DNA of 64,000 nucleotides from Sphingorhabdus sp. EL138 (GCF_900258045.1 NZ_OGVD01000004.1:806001-870000), one strand, 5' to 3'; shown: positions 55,379-64,000, numbered from the stretch's first letter. The notes: generated by a model not told the origin, from the letters alone. Numbers and translations: made by a program.

Positions 55379-55380
55379 GA

Positions 55381-56955
55381 TTACCCTTCTCCATCGGCTG
55401 CGGGCATTTCCAGACGCGGGAAAATGCCGCTGGGTTGCGGTAGCGTCAGGCCAGGGTTGATGGCGTTTGTCAGATGCTCAAATGCCCGCTCATCGTCACT
55501 TTGGGCCAGAAGATCGAGCATTTTGTCGCAACTTTCCGGAATGACCCAGCGTAGCATGATTGCTAGCTGGCGAATGGATTCTGCGGTATAATACAGCACC
55601 GTGTCAGCCCGCGCGGGATCAGTCTTGCGCAAGGCCCAGGGCGCCTGGTCAGCAAAATACTGATTGGTCGCACTCAGCCGCTCCCGCAGCAGATCGATGG
55701 CCGCGTGGATAGGAAATTCGCCGTTCTCCATCAGCGCAGTCATATCGGTGAAACAAGCTTTCAAATCGCTGATAAGCTGCTCTTCTGCTTCAATCTTCGC
55801 TCCCGCTTCAGGCACCTTGCCATCACAATTTTTTGCTATCATAGACAGGCTGCGTTGGGCGAGGTTGCCAAAATTATTCGCAAGATCGGCATTGGTCTTG
55901 GTCACGATCATTTCCGCAGAATAGCTGCCATCCTTGCCGAAAATCACCTCGGACAGCAGAAAATAGCGCAGTTGATCGACACCGAATGCATCGGCCAAAG
56001 CAATAGGGTCGACCACATTGCCAACCGATTTTGACATTTTCTGCCCGCGATTGAGCAGGAAGCCATGGCCGAATACCTGCCTGGGAAGCGGCAAATTTGC
56101 GCTCATCAGAAAGGCGGGCCAGTAAATGGTGTGGAAGCGCACGATATCCTTGCCGATAATATGCGCAATATCTCCGCCTTCGGTCCAGTATTTTGGATAA
56201 AGGTCTGTTTTTTCAGGATACCCCAGGCCGGTGAGATAATTGGTCAGGGCGTCGACCCAGACATACATCACATGATTTTCACTGCCTGGAACTTTCACAC
56301 CCCAGTCAAAACTGGTGCGTGAAATGGACAGATCATTGAGGCCGCCTTCGATAAATTTGATCATCTCATTGCGGCGGCTGTCCGGTTTCAGAAATCCCGG
56401 ATTTTCCCTGAAGAATTTTAAGAGCGGTTCCTGATATCTGGACAGACGGAAAAACCAGCTTTCCTCAACCGTCCATTCCACCGGCGTGCCTTGCGGGGAC
56501 AGCTTTTCCTTTGTGCCGCCCTCACCTTCGGCTTCGATCAGCTCGTCTTCGTCATAATAAGCTTCATCACGAACCGAGTACCAGCCTTCATATTTATCGA
56601 GATACAGGTCGCCATTGGCCTCCATGGCCTGCCAGATGGCCTGACTGGCTTTGTGATGATCCGCTTCCGTGGTACGAATGAAACGATCATAACAAACATT
56701 AAGTTTGTCGCACATCACTATGAATTGATTCGCCATTTCATCGGCAAGCTCCTGGGGAGCGATAGCTTTGGCAGCAGCTGCCTGCGCCATTTTCAGGCCA
56801 TGCTCGTCCGTGCCGGTCTGAAAGCGGACGTCGCGGCCCGACAGACGCTGAAAGCGCGCAATGGCATCGGTTGCGATGGCTTCATACGCATGGCCAATAT
56901 GCGGCGGGCCGTTGGGATAGCTGATCGCCGTCGTGATATAAAATGGATCGGACAT
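55381..56955 (-). CDS. metG: Methionyl-tRNA synthetase
   Basis: A 524-residue class I aminoacyl-tRNA synthetase charging tRNA-Met. The HIGH motif is PPHIGHAYEA and the KMSKS loop is GQKMSKSVGN. The connective-peptide region reads YSVRDEAYYDEDELIEAEGE without the cysteine knuckles of the zinc-binding form, and the C-terminal tRNA-binding (EMAP-like) domain is missing, as in many alphaproteobacterial MetRS. ATG 56955 is chosen because it begins MSDPFYITTAISYPNG. It follows holB by 73 bases. Confidence 0.97.
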   Translation of the reverse strand: MSDPFYITTAISYPNGPPHIGHAYEAIATDAIARFQRLSGRDVRFQTGTDEHGLKMAQAAAAKAIAPQELADEMANQFIVMCDKLNVCYDRFIRTTEADHHKASQAIWQAMEANGDLYLDKYEGWYSVRDEAYYDEDELIEAEGEGGTKEKLSPQGTPVEWTVEESWFFRLSRYQEPLLKFFRENPGFLKPDSRRNEMIKFIEGGLNDLSISRTSFDWGVKVPGSENHVMYVWVDALTNYLTGLGYPEKTDLYPKYWTEGGDIAHIIGKDIVRFHTIYWPAFLMSANLPLPRQVFGHGFLLNRGQKMSKSVGNVVDPIALADAFGVDQLRYFLLSEVIFGKDGSYSAEMIVTKTNADLANNFGNLAQRSLSMIAKNCDGKVPEAGAKIEAEEQLISDLKACFTDMTALMENGEFPIHAAIDLLRERLSATNQYFADQAPWALRKTDPARADTVLYYTAESIRQLAIMLRWVIPESCDKMLDLLAQSDDERAFEHLTNAINPGLTLPQPSGIFPRLEMPAADGEG

Positions 56956-57028
56956 GAATTGCTTTCTTGTATCCCTTCCCAAAAATCCGGCTCGAATCCT
57001 GACAGGGCCTAACGTCTATCGTTTCTCT

Positions 57029-58057
57029 TTATGCGCGCTCATCGCGTTGGGCAAGCGATCCCATCAAGCTGCCGAGGCGAAATATAACCGCCTGGTTATC
57101 CAGCGCCTTGGGAGAGGCAATCGCGGCGAGATTGCTGGCTTCGCGCCAGAGCTCGATCGCATTGCCGCTGGGCTTGTTACCGGTTGATTTTATGTGCTGG
57201 GCCATCAGGCTGGGCGCACGGGCCAGAAAGGCCTGATATCGCGGTGTTGCGGCTTTGAGGGATAGTTTGCGTGCCAGATCATTCTTGATCTGATTGCTTT
57301 TGTCTCCGGTGCGCATGATGTCACGGGCGAGACTTTCAAGTTCCGCCAATCCGGCATCCACATATTGCAAAGAGCGTCCCGGCGATCCTTCCCCTGCTGC
57401 GACCAGTGCGTTTAATTCCGCCTCGTCCAGCTCGGGTGCTGTGCTGGATAGCACCTGTCGCATCTGATCATCATCCAATGGATCAAAGCGCAATATCTGG
57501 CAGCGCGACCGGATGGTCGGCAACAGCCGTTCCGGAGCATGGCTTACCAGCAGAAACACCGTGTGCTTGGGCGGTTCTTCGAGATTTTTGAGCAGCGCGT
57601 TGGCACCACCCCTTTCGAGATCATCAATCGCGTCGATTACGACTACCCGATAGGTCGATATCGAAGCCTGTGTCGCGAATAATGACTGCAGGTCTCGGAT
57701 TTGCGCGATCGAGATATTGCGCTTGAGTTCATGCTCTTCCAGCGAATCTACGCCCTCTTCCCGGGCTTTTTTTTCTTCCTTGTCGGTTTTGCCGCCTCGC
57801 TGGACAAGCCGGAAGTCCGGATGGCTTCGGGCGGCAAGCAGTTTCGCGCCCTGGCTCTCATCATCCAGATCAAATCCGCCACCATCCGATGGCCGCTGAA
57901 TATCAGAATCCAGCAAAAACTGCGCGGCCTGTTTGGCAAACCCTGCTTTGCCCAAACCTTTAGGCCCGGCCAATATCCATGCGTGATGCAAGGTTCCCTT
58001 GTCGAAAGACTGCCGGAAAATACGCTGTGCTTTGTCATGCCCGATAAATGACGTCAT
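57029..58057 (-). CDS. holB: DNA polymerase III delta-prime subunit
   Basis: A 342-residue clamp-loader subunit. The P-loop-like segment GPKGLGKAGFAKQ retains the fold but not a full Walker A, typical of delta-prime, which does not hydrolyse ATP. The SRC sensor motif is present in RSRCQILRFDPL, and RVVVIDAIDDLERGGANALL is the equivalent of the Walker B/sensor region. It lies directly downstream of tmk (4-base gap), an order common to many bacteria. Confidence 0.94.
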   Translation of the reverse strand: MTSFIGHDKAQRIFRQSFDKGTLHHAWILAGPKGLGKAGFAKQAAQFLLDSDIQRPSDGGGFDLDDESQGAKLLAARSHPDFRLVQRGGKTDKEEKKAREEGVDSLEEHELKRNISIAQIRDLQSLFATQASISTYRVVVIDAIDDLERGGANALLKNLEEPPKHTVFLLVSHAPERLLPTIRSRCQILRFDPLDDDQMRQVLSSTAPELDEAELNALVAAGEGSPGRSLQYVDAGLAELESLARDIMRTGDKSNQIKNDLARKLSLKAATPRYQAFLARAPSLMAQHIKSTGNKPSGNAIELWREASNLAAIASPKALDNQAVIFRLGSLMGSLAQRDERA

Positions 58058-58061
58058 GCCG

Positions 58062-58688
58062 TCAACCTATCAGGTCGGTCAGGTTTTGCAGCAAATTTGC
58101 TGTTACATCCTCTGGTGATTGAGATGCATCGACCAATTTTACCCGATCTGGTTCTTCGTCGGCATATTGCCGGAATTTGGCCATGACCGATCGATGATAG
58201 TCGCTATCACGGCCACCTATGCGATCACTGTCCCCTCGATCCCGGGCCTCGGCACGGCGTGCGGCTACTTCTTCCGGTAAATCGAGGATGAAAGTGCGGT
58301 CAGGCATCAGGTTCTCGCTGCCGACACCATGCAAAGCCATGATATCTTCGTCGCTCAACAGTCCGCTGACGCTCTGGTAGGCGCGGCTGCTGTCGACAAA
58401 CCGGTCGCTGATCACCCATTCACCGCGTTCCAGTGCGGGTCTGATCAGCGACCCACAATGCTCGGACCTTGCCGCAGCAAATAAAAGCGCCTCGGTCCGC
58501 ATATTCCATTTTTCATCATGGCCGCTTAGCAGAAGCTCGCGAATGACCTCTGCACCCGGTGTACCACCTGGTTCGCGAGTCAGATGGACTTTAAGTCCCC
58601 GGCCTTCAAGAGCGGTCGCCAATGCCTTGGCCTGTGTGGACTTGCCCGTCCCCTCCCCGCCTTCCAGACTGATAAAACGTCCGGTCAC
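58062..58688 (-). CDS. tmk: Thymidylate kinase
   Basis: A 208-residue kinase converting dTMP to dTDP for DNA synthesis. The P-loop is LEGGEGTGKST (residues 8-18), followed by the DR(Y/F) motif VISDRFVDSSRAYQ, with ARRAEARDRGDSDRIG as the LID region and LTREPGGTPGAEVIR as the phosphate-contacting loop. Its ATG overlaps the end of the D,D-carboxypeptidase gene by four bases. Coupled to holB. Confidence 0.96.
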   Translation of the reverse strand: MTGRFISLEGGEGTGKSTQAKALATALEGRGLKVHLTREPGGTPGAEVIRELLLSGHDEKWNMRTEALLFAAARSEHCGSLIRPALERGEWVISDRFVDSSRAYQSVSGLLSDEDIMALHGVGSENLMPDRTFILDLPEEVAARRAEARDRGDSDRIGGRDSDYHRSVMAKFRQYADEEPDRVKLVDASQSPEDVTANLLQNLTDLIG

Positions 58689-59845
58689 GCCAGACCCAGC
58701 AGGGATTTAAGTCCTGCCCAGACTCGGTCAAAGAAACCGGCTTCCTCAACCGCTTCACCTGCAACCAATGGCATAGACTGGGTGCCAGCATCATCGGTTG
58801 ATACGAGCAGGGTCGCAATCTGCTGCCCTGCCGCGATTGGTGCCTTGATCGGACCATTATAGCGCACTTTCATCGAGAGCTGTCCGTCAGAACCCTTTGG
58901 TAGCGTGGCAAACAGGTCTTTGGGCGCAACCAGATCCACAGAAGAGCTATCGCCCAGCTGGACTTCCGCCGTTTGAACCTTTGTGCCCTTTTTGAACAGG
59001 TTTTTGGTTTCCCAGGCGTTGAAGCCCCAGTTCATGAACTTCACCGATTCATTGCTGCGGCCGCCATAGCTGTCCAGGCCAGCCAGCACGGAGACGATGC
59101 GACGCCCTTTTTGCTCCGCAGAGCCGGTAAATCCAAAGCCCGCTTCCTCCGTATGTCCGGTTTTCAGACCATCTGCCCCGTCAATTTTGCCGAGCAGGGG
59201 ATTACGATTGGGTTGCGTGATCGGCTCGCCGCTATTGGTTTTGCCCCAGGTAAACTCGGTGAGTCCGAAGAAATCCTTGTAGAGTTTTGGAAAATCAGCA
59301 GAAAGCCGGGTTCCCAAAACGCCAAGATCGCGCGCGGTTACCAGGGTTTTTCCTTCATCGGGCCATCCGGTGCTGTTACCAAAGCGGCTGTTTTTCATGC
59401 CAATGCGCTTGGCGGTTTTGGTCATCAAATCCGCGAAATTTTCTTCCGTACCGCCAATCGCCTCTGCCAGAACAACACTGGCATCATTGCCGGATAGCGT
59501 AACGATACCGTGCAACAGGTCCTTGACTGTTGGTTCGTCATTTGCGCCCAGAAACATCGTGGAACCCTGCCCAGTCCATTTTTGCCAGGTTGCCCGCTGG
59601 ATTTTCACTTTCTGGTCGAGGGCCAGCTTGCCCTTTTCAATCTGGTCAAAGGCGACATAGACGGTCATCATCTTTGCCATCGATGCGGGCGGTATTTGCT
59701 TGTCCGCGTTTTTTTCAAACAGGATCGCGCCGGATGACAGGTCAGTCATATAGGCAATCGGTGCGTCGGTTTCATAAACTGGTGCCGCAAGGACAGCAGA
59801 GGAAATGGCGAGTAGCGGCAGTGACGCCCAAAAAGTCCTGTTCAT
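58685..59845 (-). CDS. D-alanyl-D-alanine carboxypeptidase (penicillin-binding protein)
   Basis: A 386-residue low-molecular-weight PBP that trims the terminal D-Ala from peptidoglycan pentapeptides. The signal peptide ends near residue 20 (AVLAA). Motifs are SxxK at Ser55-Met-Ala-Lys58, SxN at Ser118-Gly-Asn120, and KTG in DGLKTGHTE. The C-terminal PBP5-like beta domain (KVRYNGPIKAPIAAGQQIA) is followed by an amphipathic helix (FFDRVWAGLKSLLGLA) for membrane attachment. It lies between rlpA and tmk. Confidence 0.95.
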   Translation of the reverse strand: MNRTFWASLPLLAISSAVLAAPVYETDAPIAYMTDLSSGAILFEKNADKQIPPASMAKMMTVYVAFDQIEKGKLALDQKVKIQRATWQKWTGQGSTMFLGANDEPTVKDLLHGIVTLSGNDASVVLAEAIGGTEENFADLMTKTAKRIGMKNSRFGNSTGWPDEGKTLVTARDLGVLGTRLSADFPKLYKDFFGLTEFTWGKTNSGEPITQPNRNPLLGKIDGADGLKTGHTEEAGFGFTGSAEQKGRRIVSVLAGLDSYGGRSNESVKFMNWGFNAWETKNLFKKGTKVQTAEVQLGDSSSVDLVAPKDLFATLPKGSDGQLSMKVRYNGPIKAPIAAGQQIATLLVSTDDAGTQSMPLVAGEAVEEAGFFDRVWAGLKSLLGLA

Positions 59846-59897
59846 TAAATTCCCGGTTCCAGATCAGATGTTAGCAATTGGACCTGCACACCGGATT

Positions 59898-60956
59898 TTA
59901 TTTTCCGGGACGCAGGATTCTTGCTTCGTTATAGCCGCGCTTTCGCGCCTGTGCCAGCCCGGCTTTGGCATCATTTTCGGTGGCGTAGGGGCCATAGCGC
60001 ACACGCCAGATCCGCCCGCTGCCATCGGATATAACCTTTGCACCGATTTTGCGAGCCATCGCATTTGCGCGGCTTTTGTTTCCGAAAGCTGCGACCTGAA
60101 CAGTGTAACCGCCAGCTGCTATCGGGGTTTTGCTTTTCGCCGCCTGTTTCACCGTGCGTTTCTTTGCGGTCTTCGGCGGGTTAGTTTGCTGTCCCGCGCC
60201 TTCGATAATGAATTTTCCATCCCGGGAACCAGCTTGCACCGGTGCGGAACTTGATGTTGGGACATAAGAAGCACCGATGCCGCTATTATTGACTGCCCTG
60301 CCTGGTGCCGGAGCACTGGCGCGCTGGACTACTGCATCCGGTGTTGGCAATTTAGCGAGATTTTTGCGTAAAATGGTCAACAGGGAATCTGGCGTCGCTA
60401 TCCGTTCGGTGGCGGCTCCGCCGTTGCGCAGGACGACACGTTCCTGCTCATTCGGATTGACTTTGCGCACCCGTACACCTGCAACGCCTTGTTGATCGAT
60501 ACCCAGCTGTTTGGCGGCACCATGGGAGAGATCAATCAGTCGATCATTCGCAAACGGTCCGCGATCATTCACCCTGACCAATATTGTCCGTCCGGTATCC
60601 AGAGCGGTGACTTCGACATAACTCGGCAGTGGCAGCGTTTTATGGGCTGCACTGATGCCGTTCGGGTTAAACCGCTCCCCATTGGCGGTCGGATTGCCGG
60701 CGAGTTCGTCACCATACCAGCTGGCGTAGCCGACATTGTCATAGCTAGAGACATCTTCCGGCGTATAGGTTTTTCCGCGCACCTGATAGGGTTTGCCGAT
60801 CTTGACCGGATAATCGGTTATCCCGCTCGACGCGGAACTGGAAGACGGGGTCGGAACGCGGACATCGGCATTGTCATTCACACCATCAATCGTGCCGCAA
60901 CTGCCGAGCAAAGCGGCAAGCGCGCTCGCACTCAATATTCTAACTGCGAATTTCAT
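59898..60956 (-). CDS. rlpA: Septal ring lytic transglycosylase RlpA with SPOR domain
   Basis: A 352-residue outer-membrane lipoprotein: lipobox cysteine at residue 20 (LAALLGSC). The double-psi beta-barrel domain shows GYASWYGDELAGNPTANGE, VNDRGPFANDRLIDLSHGA with catalytic Asp/His residues, and the C-terminal SPOR domain (GYTVQVAAFGNKSRANAMAR ... WRVRYGPYATENDA) binds denuded glycan at the septum. Its start lies within the end of mltB, overlapping by 17 bases. Confidence 0.96.
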   Translation of the reverse strand: MKFAVRILSASALAALLGSCGTIDGVNDNADVRVPTPSSSSASSGITDYPVKIGKPYQVRGKTYTPEDVSSYDNVGYASWYGDELAGNPTANGERFNPNGISAAHKTLPLPSYVEVTALDTGRTILVRVNDRGPFANDRLIDLSHGAAKQLGIDQQGVAGVRVRKVNPNEQERVVLRNGGAATERIATPDSLLTILRKNLAKLPTPDAVVQRASAPAPGRAVNNSGIGASYVPTSSSAPVQAGSRDGKFIIEGAGQQTNPPKTAKKRTVKQAAKSKTPIAAGGYTVQVAAFGNKSRANAMARKIGAKVISDGSGRIWRVRYGPYATENDAKAGLAQARKRGYNEARILRPGK

Positions 60957-61980
60957 CTGCCAATAGCCCCACTGATAACGCGTAAAAATTTGAACAGTTA
61001 TAGTCCAATATCACACGATAATTGCCGGTTAGTAAATATGCGGTCTTTCCCTGCCCGTCCGGCTCCAGCAGTGTTGCCATGGTGTCGTTGCTCAAACGCC
61101 GTCCCGTTACAGGCGCGACACCCAACGCGCGCCATTCGGCCATGCTTTTCCACTGGCTGTGGCGCTCATGGACCCTGGGGCAGCGCACGGCTTTGGTTTT
61201 GTTTTTTATTGCATCCCGGTTGAGTGATGCAGGAACCCGAACGGCTATGCCCCACGGCTCTCCGCGCCGCCATCCGGCGTTCACGAAATAGTTGGCGATT
61301 GACGCAACCGCATCGGCTTCGCTGTTCCAGATGTCCGCATAACCGTCTCCGCTGCCGTCCTTGGCAAGCCGGAGATAAACCGAGGGCAGGAATTGCGGTT
61401 TGCCCATGGCCCCTGCCCAGCTGCCCTTCATGGCGGACTGCGGAACACCATTATCGATCATTTTCAGGACTGCCAGAAACTCTGCTTCAAACAAGGCGCG
61501 CCGCCGACCTTCATAGGCGAGTGTTGCAAGTGCCCGGGGGATATCGAAATTCCCAGTGATGCGGCCGTAATTGGTCTCATGACCGTAAATTGCCATGATC
61601 ATTGGTCCCGGCACGCCATATTCACGTTCGACATCGGCCAGTTTGGAAATGAGCTGCCTGTATTTTGCTTTCCCGCCGTTAATCCGCGCGGCATCAACAT
61701 GCCGGCGTTTATACGGTGCGAAGGGCGGAATAGCGCTATTGGGCCGGCCGCCAGGTTGCGACTGGTCAAGCTGAATGACGCGGGGATTATAGGTCAGGCT
61801 GGGCAAGACCCTGTCCAGGGTGCGCTGACTGACTCCCTGTTGCAAAGCCTTGCGACCGACTTGCTGCATATAGCTATCAAAGCCGCTCGTGGACTGCGCA
61901 ACCGCGGCATTGTCGCTGTGGGAATAGGGTAAACTGAAAAATGCAAGCGCGCTGAGGGCAATCGCAGAGGTGAAACGCAT
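60940..61980 (-). CDS. mltB: Lytic murein transglycosylase B
   Basis: A 346-residue secreted or lipoprotein-like transglycosylase of family GH103. The signal peptide runs to about residue 28; the catalytic glutamate is in IMAIYGHETNYGRIT, followed by LATLAYEGRRRALFEAEF and the GAMGKPQFLPSVYLR motif. C-terminal LTGNYRVILDYNCSNFYAL contains the peptidoglycan-binding hallmark. ATG 61980, preceded by an AGGGAAG site, is preferred over an open frame reaching to 62103. It heads the gene series leading to rlpA and the D,D-carboxypeptidase. Confidence 0.94.
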   Translation of the reverse strand: MRFTSAIALSALAFFSLPYSHSDNAAVAQSTSGFDSYMQQVGRKALQQGVSQRTLDRVLPSLTYNPRVIQLDQSQPGGRPNSAIPPFAPYKRRHVDAARINGGKAKYRQLISKLADVEREYGVPGPMIMAIYGHETNYGRITGNFDIPRALATLAYEGRRRALFEAEFLAVLKMIDNGVPQSAMKGSWAGAMGKPQFLPSVYLRLAKDGSGDGYADIWNSEADAVASIANYFVNAGWRRGEPWGIAVRVPASLNRDAIKNKTKAVRCPRVHERHSQWKSMAEWRALGVAPVTGRRLSNDTMATLLEPDGQGKTAYLLTGNYRVILDYNCSNFYALSVGLLADEIRS

Positions 61981-62166
61981 GGAAAACTTCCCTTCTTCAA
62001 CATGTTGTCGCACAAACTGACTCTCAGGGGAATCCCTAAATATCGCACGCGAACAACGACCCGCCGGATAATCTTTATATCCCGGCTTTTTTCGCCGGGA
62101 CACGCAATTGCCATAATAATCTTTGCGCTTTTAAAAAGAGGGCGCTAGGAGGCTTTCGGCTAGAGC

Positions 62167-62256
62167 GGACAGGTGGCAGAGTGGTTGAATGCACCGGTCT
62201 TGAAAACCGGCGTGCGTGCAAGCGTACCGTGGGTTCGAATCCCACCCTGTCCGCCA
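62167..62256 (+). tRNA. tRNA-Ser (TGA)
   Basis: A 90-base tRNA with CCA encoded and the long variable arm of class II tRNAs (GCGTGCGTGCAAGCGTACCGT region). Acceptor stem GGACAGG/CCTGTCC; anticodon loop CTTGAAA gives TGA. It is divergent from mltB, about 190 bases from its start. Confidence 0.96.
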
Positions 62257-62283
62257 GCCATTTCACCTTATATTTGTGCGTCT

Positions 62284-62496
62284 TTAGTGGTTCGCCAGAC
62301 CGCCTCTGGGGCCTTCCTCGCTTCTTTCAGGGACATAGGAATCATCCTCAGGCTCGTCGCTCGGCTCTGCCGGGCCGGCGTCGGGATCATAGCCTTCCGG
62401 GATAAATTCATCGGAAGATGATTCGACATCTTTACTCGATGACACGCACGCGCTCAACAGCAGGAGCGCGGCGCCTGAAACGATTAACTTATACAT
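62284..62496 (-). CDS. Small acidic lipoprotein
   Basis: A 70-residue predicted lipoprotein: signal MYKLIVSGAALLLLSAC with lipobox cysteine 17, then a low-complexity acidic tail rich in Ser, Asp, Glu and Pro. Nothing suggests enzymatic activity. It begins 180 bases from the next gene in the same direction, so it probably has its own promoter. No family recognised. Confidence 0.6.
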   Translation of the reverse strand: MYKLIVSGAALLLLSACVSSSKDVESSSDEFIPEGYDPDAGPAEPSDEPEDDSYVPERSEEGPRGGLANH

Positions 62497-62676
62497 GATT
62501 TTTTCCTTCTTGCGGGGCCCGCCTGCTTTTAGGAAAGTTATGCATAAGATAACGAACGCCGGATGCGAACGCTATGCGGCACTATGAGCAATAGCTGAGA
62601 TTTGCGCCATTATTTACCAGCGCCCAACCTGTTGCCCGGACATATTGAGGCAATTCGGGCTGGAGAGAAGGAAGCT

Positions 62677-63021
62677 TTATTCTTCTTTTACTGGCATGGT
62701 ACCGGAACTCATGTAGCCCGCATAACCGTCAGTGAAAGCAAACAGAACGCCGTCCGCTTCTTCGGTAGCATAAGTTGTGGCTTCCTGTTCCGTACTGCCA
62801 AATTCCAGTTCATCCTTTTTCATCGCTGCTATCATGGCGCTGCGTTCATCTGTGCAAGCGTCCTTAACGGCTTTTTTAAACGGGCCGCGCGCGGTCTTCT
62901 GGGTAAGATGGGTAACGGTGAAATCGGTTAGACAGTTCGAGTAATTGACCCTGCTTGTTTCCGCATCGGCCATACCGGCAGTAGCGGCACTTAAGAGGGC
63001 GACAGTTGATAACATGAACAT
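62677..63021 (-). CDS. Exported small protein of unknown family
   Basis: A 114-residue exported protein with a short signal peptide (about residues 1-20, ending ADA) and a helical mature domain with two cysteines (SNCLTDF and DACTDER), probably disulfide-bonded. A strong AGGAGG ribosome site precedes the ATG by five bases, supporting a translated gene. There is no recognisable motif. The overall pattern, an exported Cys-pair helical protein, is similar to the larger unknown at 38.4-39.0 kb, but no homology can be claimed. Confidence 0.72.
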   Translation of the reverse strand: MFMLSTVALLSAATAGMADAETSRVNYSNCLTDFTVTHLTQKTARGPFKKAVKDACTDERSAMIAAMKKDELEFGSTEQEATTYATEEADGVLFAFTDGYAGYMSSGTMPVKEE

Positions 63022-63147
63022 AAAATCCTCCTAAAAGCTATGCTTCGTATATATCACAACATGTCTGTGTAATGCTACGAAAAGCGTATCTGGAGCAATG
63101 ACGGTGCATTTTCCTCACTCACAAAAACTGGCCTTTTTTGTCAAATA

Positions 63148-63888
63148 TTAGAGAATCTTGAGTCGATAGCCTGATAGTCTGTCATAAAATGGCCGGCACG
63201 CATCCGCTACTTTTCGCTGAGCATCGGACAGCACGGGTTCGCTGTCCTTTGTCGGTGCGAATGTTGTGGTATCTATGACCCGGTTATACCAGTGGGACGC
63301 CCATATCCCATCCGTATCCCGTATCCCTGTGTTCCAGCGCAGCATCGCCGCGTCCCAAGGAATATCAAGAGCCCCGCAAAGCGCCTTCAAATGGCTTTCG
63401 GGATTGTGCAATATATCCGCGCTGTCCATCACGATCGGCGCAGAGCCGGTGATTTGAGCCGCCTGATCAAGATATTCAACCTGTCGCTGATATCCCAGAT
63501 CATCGGGCGTGACTTCGACGCGCTTGGCTGCATAGCTGGCGACGACCTGCTCCGGTTCACGGATCAGGAAGGCGTGTCGATGCTCCGGAAAGTCGGCAAT
63601 AGAAATCTTATCAACCATGTGATGCGGCATATGTTTCTGATACCAAAGCGCCTTGTCGCCCGGAACCGACCCGCGCATTGCCGATGTAACGGTATCCCAA
63701 TCGCAATCCATCGATGCGATAATCTCGTCAGCCATGGGTTGCCGAAAACCGGTCTTTTTGAGGAAAGCGCCGTAAAAGGGCTCATCGGTAACCGCACAAT
63801 CACTGCGGCTGCCAAAGCTGCGCATCATAGCGGTCGAGATGTTGCGCGGGCCCGACCACATGGCGATGCGAATGGGCTCTGACGTCAT
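63148..63888 (-). CDS. Sulfotransferase-like protein
   Basis: A 246-residue P-loop protein with the sulfotransferase-type 5'-phosphosulfate-binding motif WSGPRNISTAMMRSF near the N-terminus and a 3'-phosphate-like HAFLIREPEQVVASY. Proteins of this type are often annotated as sulfotransferase-family or branched-chain aminotransferase-linked proteins in sphingomonads. Its ATG overlaps the aminotransferase stop by four bases, so the two act as one unit; the nature of the joint reaction is unknown. Confidence 0.8.
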   Translation of the reverse strand: MTSEPIRIAMWSGPRNISTAMMRSFGSRSDCAVTDEPFYGAFLKKTGFRQPMADEIIASMDCDWDTVTSAMRGSVPGDKALWYQKHMPHHMVDKISIADFPEHRHAFLIREPEQVVASYAAKRVEVTPDDLGYQRQVEYLDQAAQITGSAPIVMDSADILHNPESHLKALCGALDIPWDAAMLRWNTGIRDTDGIWASHWYNRVIDTTTFAPTKDSEPVLSDAQRKVADACRPFYDRLSGYRLKIL

Positions 63889-64000
63889 GACGTCGTGTCG
63901 CGTTCAATCAAGGCTTTATAAAGTTCCTGCAGCCGTTCTACCATCGGTCCCCTGCCCTTGCTCAATATGCGGCCATCCACCTCTGTTGCCGGCACAACAC
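63885..64000 (-). CDS. Class IV aminotransferase, C-terminal fragment at window edge
   Basis: The last 38 codons of a minus-strand gene whose 5' part lies beyond the window. The readable end (VPATEVDGRILSKGRGPMV, then ERLQELYKALIERDTTS) has the family's closing pattern, in which a Gly-x-GP loop precedes the final helix of branched-chain or D-amino-acid aminotransferases. It overlaps the sulfotransferase-like gene by four bases. Assignment from such a short piece is tentative. Confidence 0.6.
   Translation of the reverse strand, partial: VVPATEVDGRILSKGRGPMVERLQELYKALIERDTTS

Noticed and set aside
60489-61223. A 244-codon plus-strand frame across rlpA and mltB
   Set aside because: Lies antisense to two well-supported genes; no motif.

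Overview
The window reads as a contiguous piece of a chromosome from an alphaproteobacterium, most likely Sphingomonadales (close to Sphingopyxis, Sphingorhabdus or Parasphingorhabdus). The evidence is the gene order: carB-greA, eno-ftsB-pdhA-pdhB, dusB-ntrB-ntrC-ntrY-ntrX-hfq-hflX, and mltB-rlpA-D,D-carboxypeptidase-tmk-holB-metG-tatD, together with a fused ispDF and a two-domain Hfq. The genus is an inference; the family-level features are visible in the sequence. There is no rRNA, CRISPR array, integrase, transposase or phage gene. Coding density is high, and no stretch over 300 bases lacks a gene or tRNA.

Layout. 1-4.0 kb: 3' part of carB (pyrimidine/arginine synthesis), greA and a rhomboid protease. 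4.0-6.2 kb, minus strand: five small genes (DUF883-like with a histone-like tail, a holin-superfamily membrane protein, DUF3618-like, another DUF883-like, DUF4170) that resemble the E. coli yqjD-yqjE-yqjK stress operon. 6.4-10.7 kb: enolase, FtsB and both subunits of pyruvate dehydrogenase E1. 10.7-14.0 kb, minus: a TadG-TadE-TadE pilus cluster. 14.1-23.2 kb: a phytoene-synthase-like protein, an EF-hand protein, trmFO, a YhhN-type membrane protein, a TauD-type dioxygenase, a GNAT protein, gyrA, an SDR and yaaA. 23.4-28.1 kb: a secreted TPR-like protein, an Lrp regulator, a degenerate histidine kinase and a polysaccharide deacetylase.

28.2-36.5 kb: two tRNAs, a PilZ-like protein, an M28 peptidase and its lipoprotein neighbour, ettA, a GNAT protein, a NYN protein, and a compact inorganic-carbon operon (SbtA bicarbonate permease, PII-like protein, beta-carbonic anhydrase, FMN oxidase-like protein). 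36.5-50.2 kb: lipA with a COQ10-like partner, a CinA/PncC protein, ispDF, then the nitrogen-regulation operon from dusB to hflX, closed by a convergent mazG. 50.4-53.1 kb: a serine beta-lactamase-like esterase, a nitroreductase, a 56-residue microprotein and a winged-helix-like protein. 53.2-62.0 kb: one long minus-strand gene series linking cell-wall enzymes (mltB, rlpA, D,D-carboxypeptidase) to tmk, holB, metG, tatD, a metallo-beta-lactamase-fold hydrolase and a retropepsin-like protease. 62.2-64 kb: tRNA-Ser, two small exported proteins, a sulfotransferase-like protein and the 3' end of a class IV aminotransferase.

The most unusual content is the SbtA/PII-like/carbonic anhydrase operon in what otherwise looks like a heterotroph, the in-frame duplicated Hfq, a TadE pilin with calcium-loop-like repeats, a histidine kinase with an eroded ATPase domain, an NtrX without the sigma-54 contact motif, and GyrA with Met at a quinolone-determining position. 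Start codons were reassigned in about a dozen genes where an internal ATG or family length fits better than the longest open frame.
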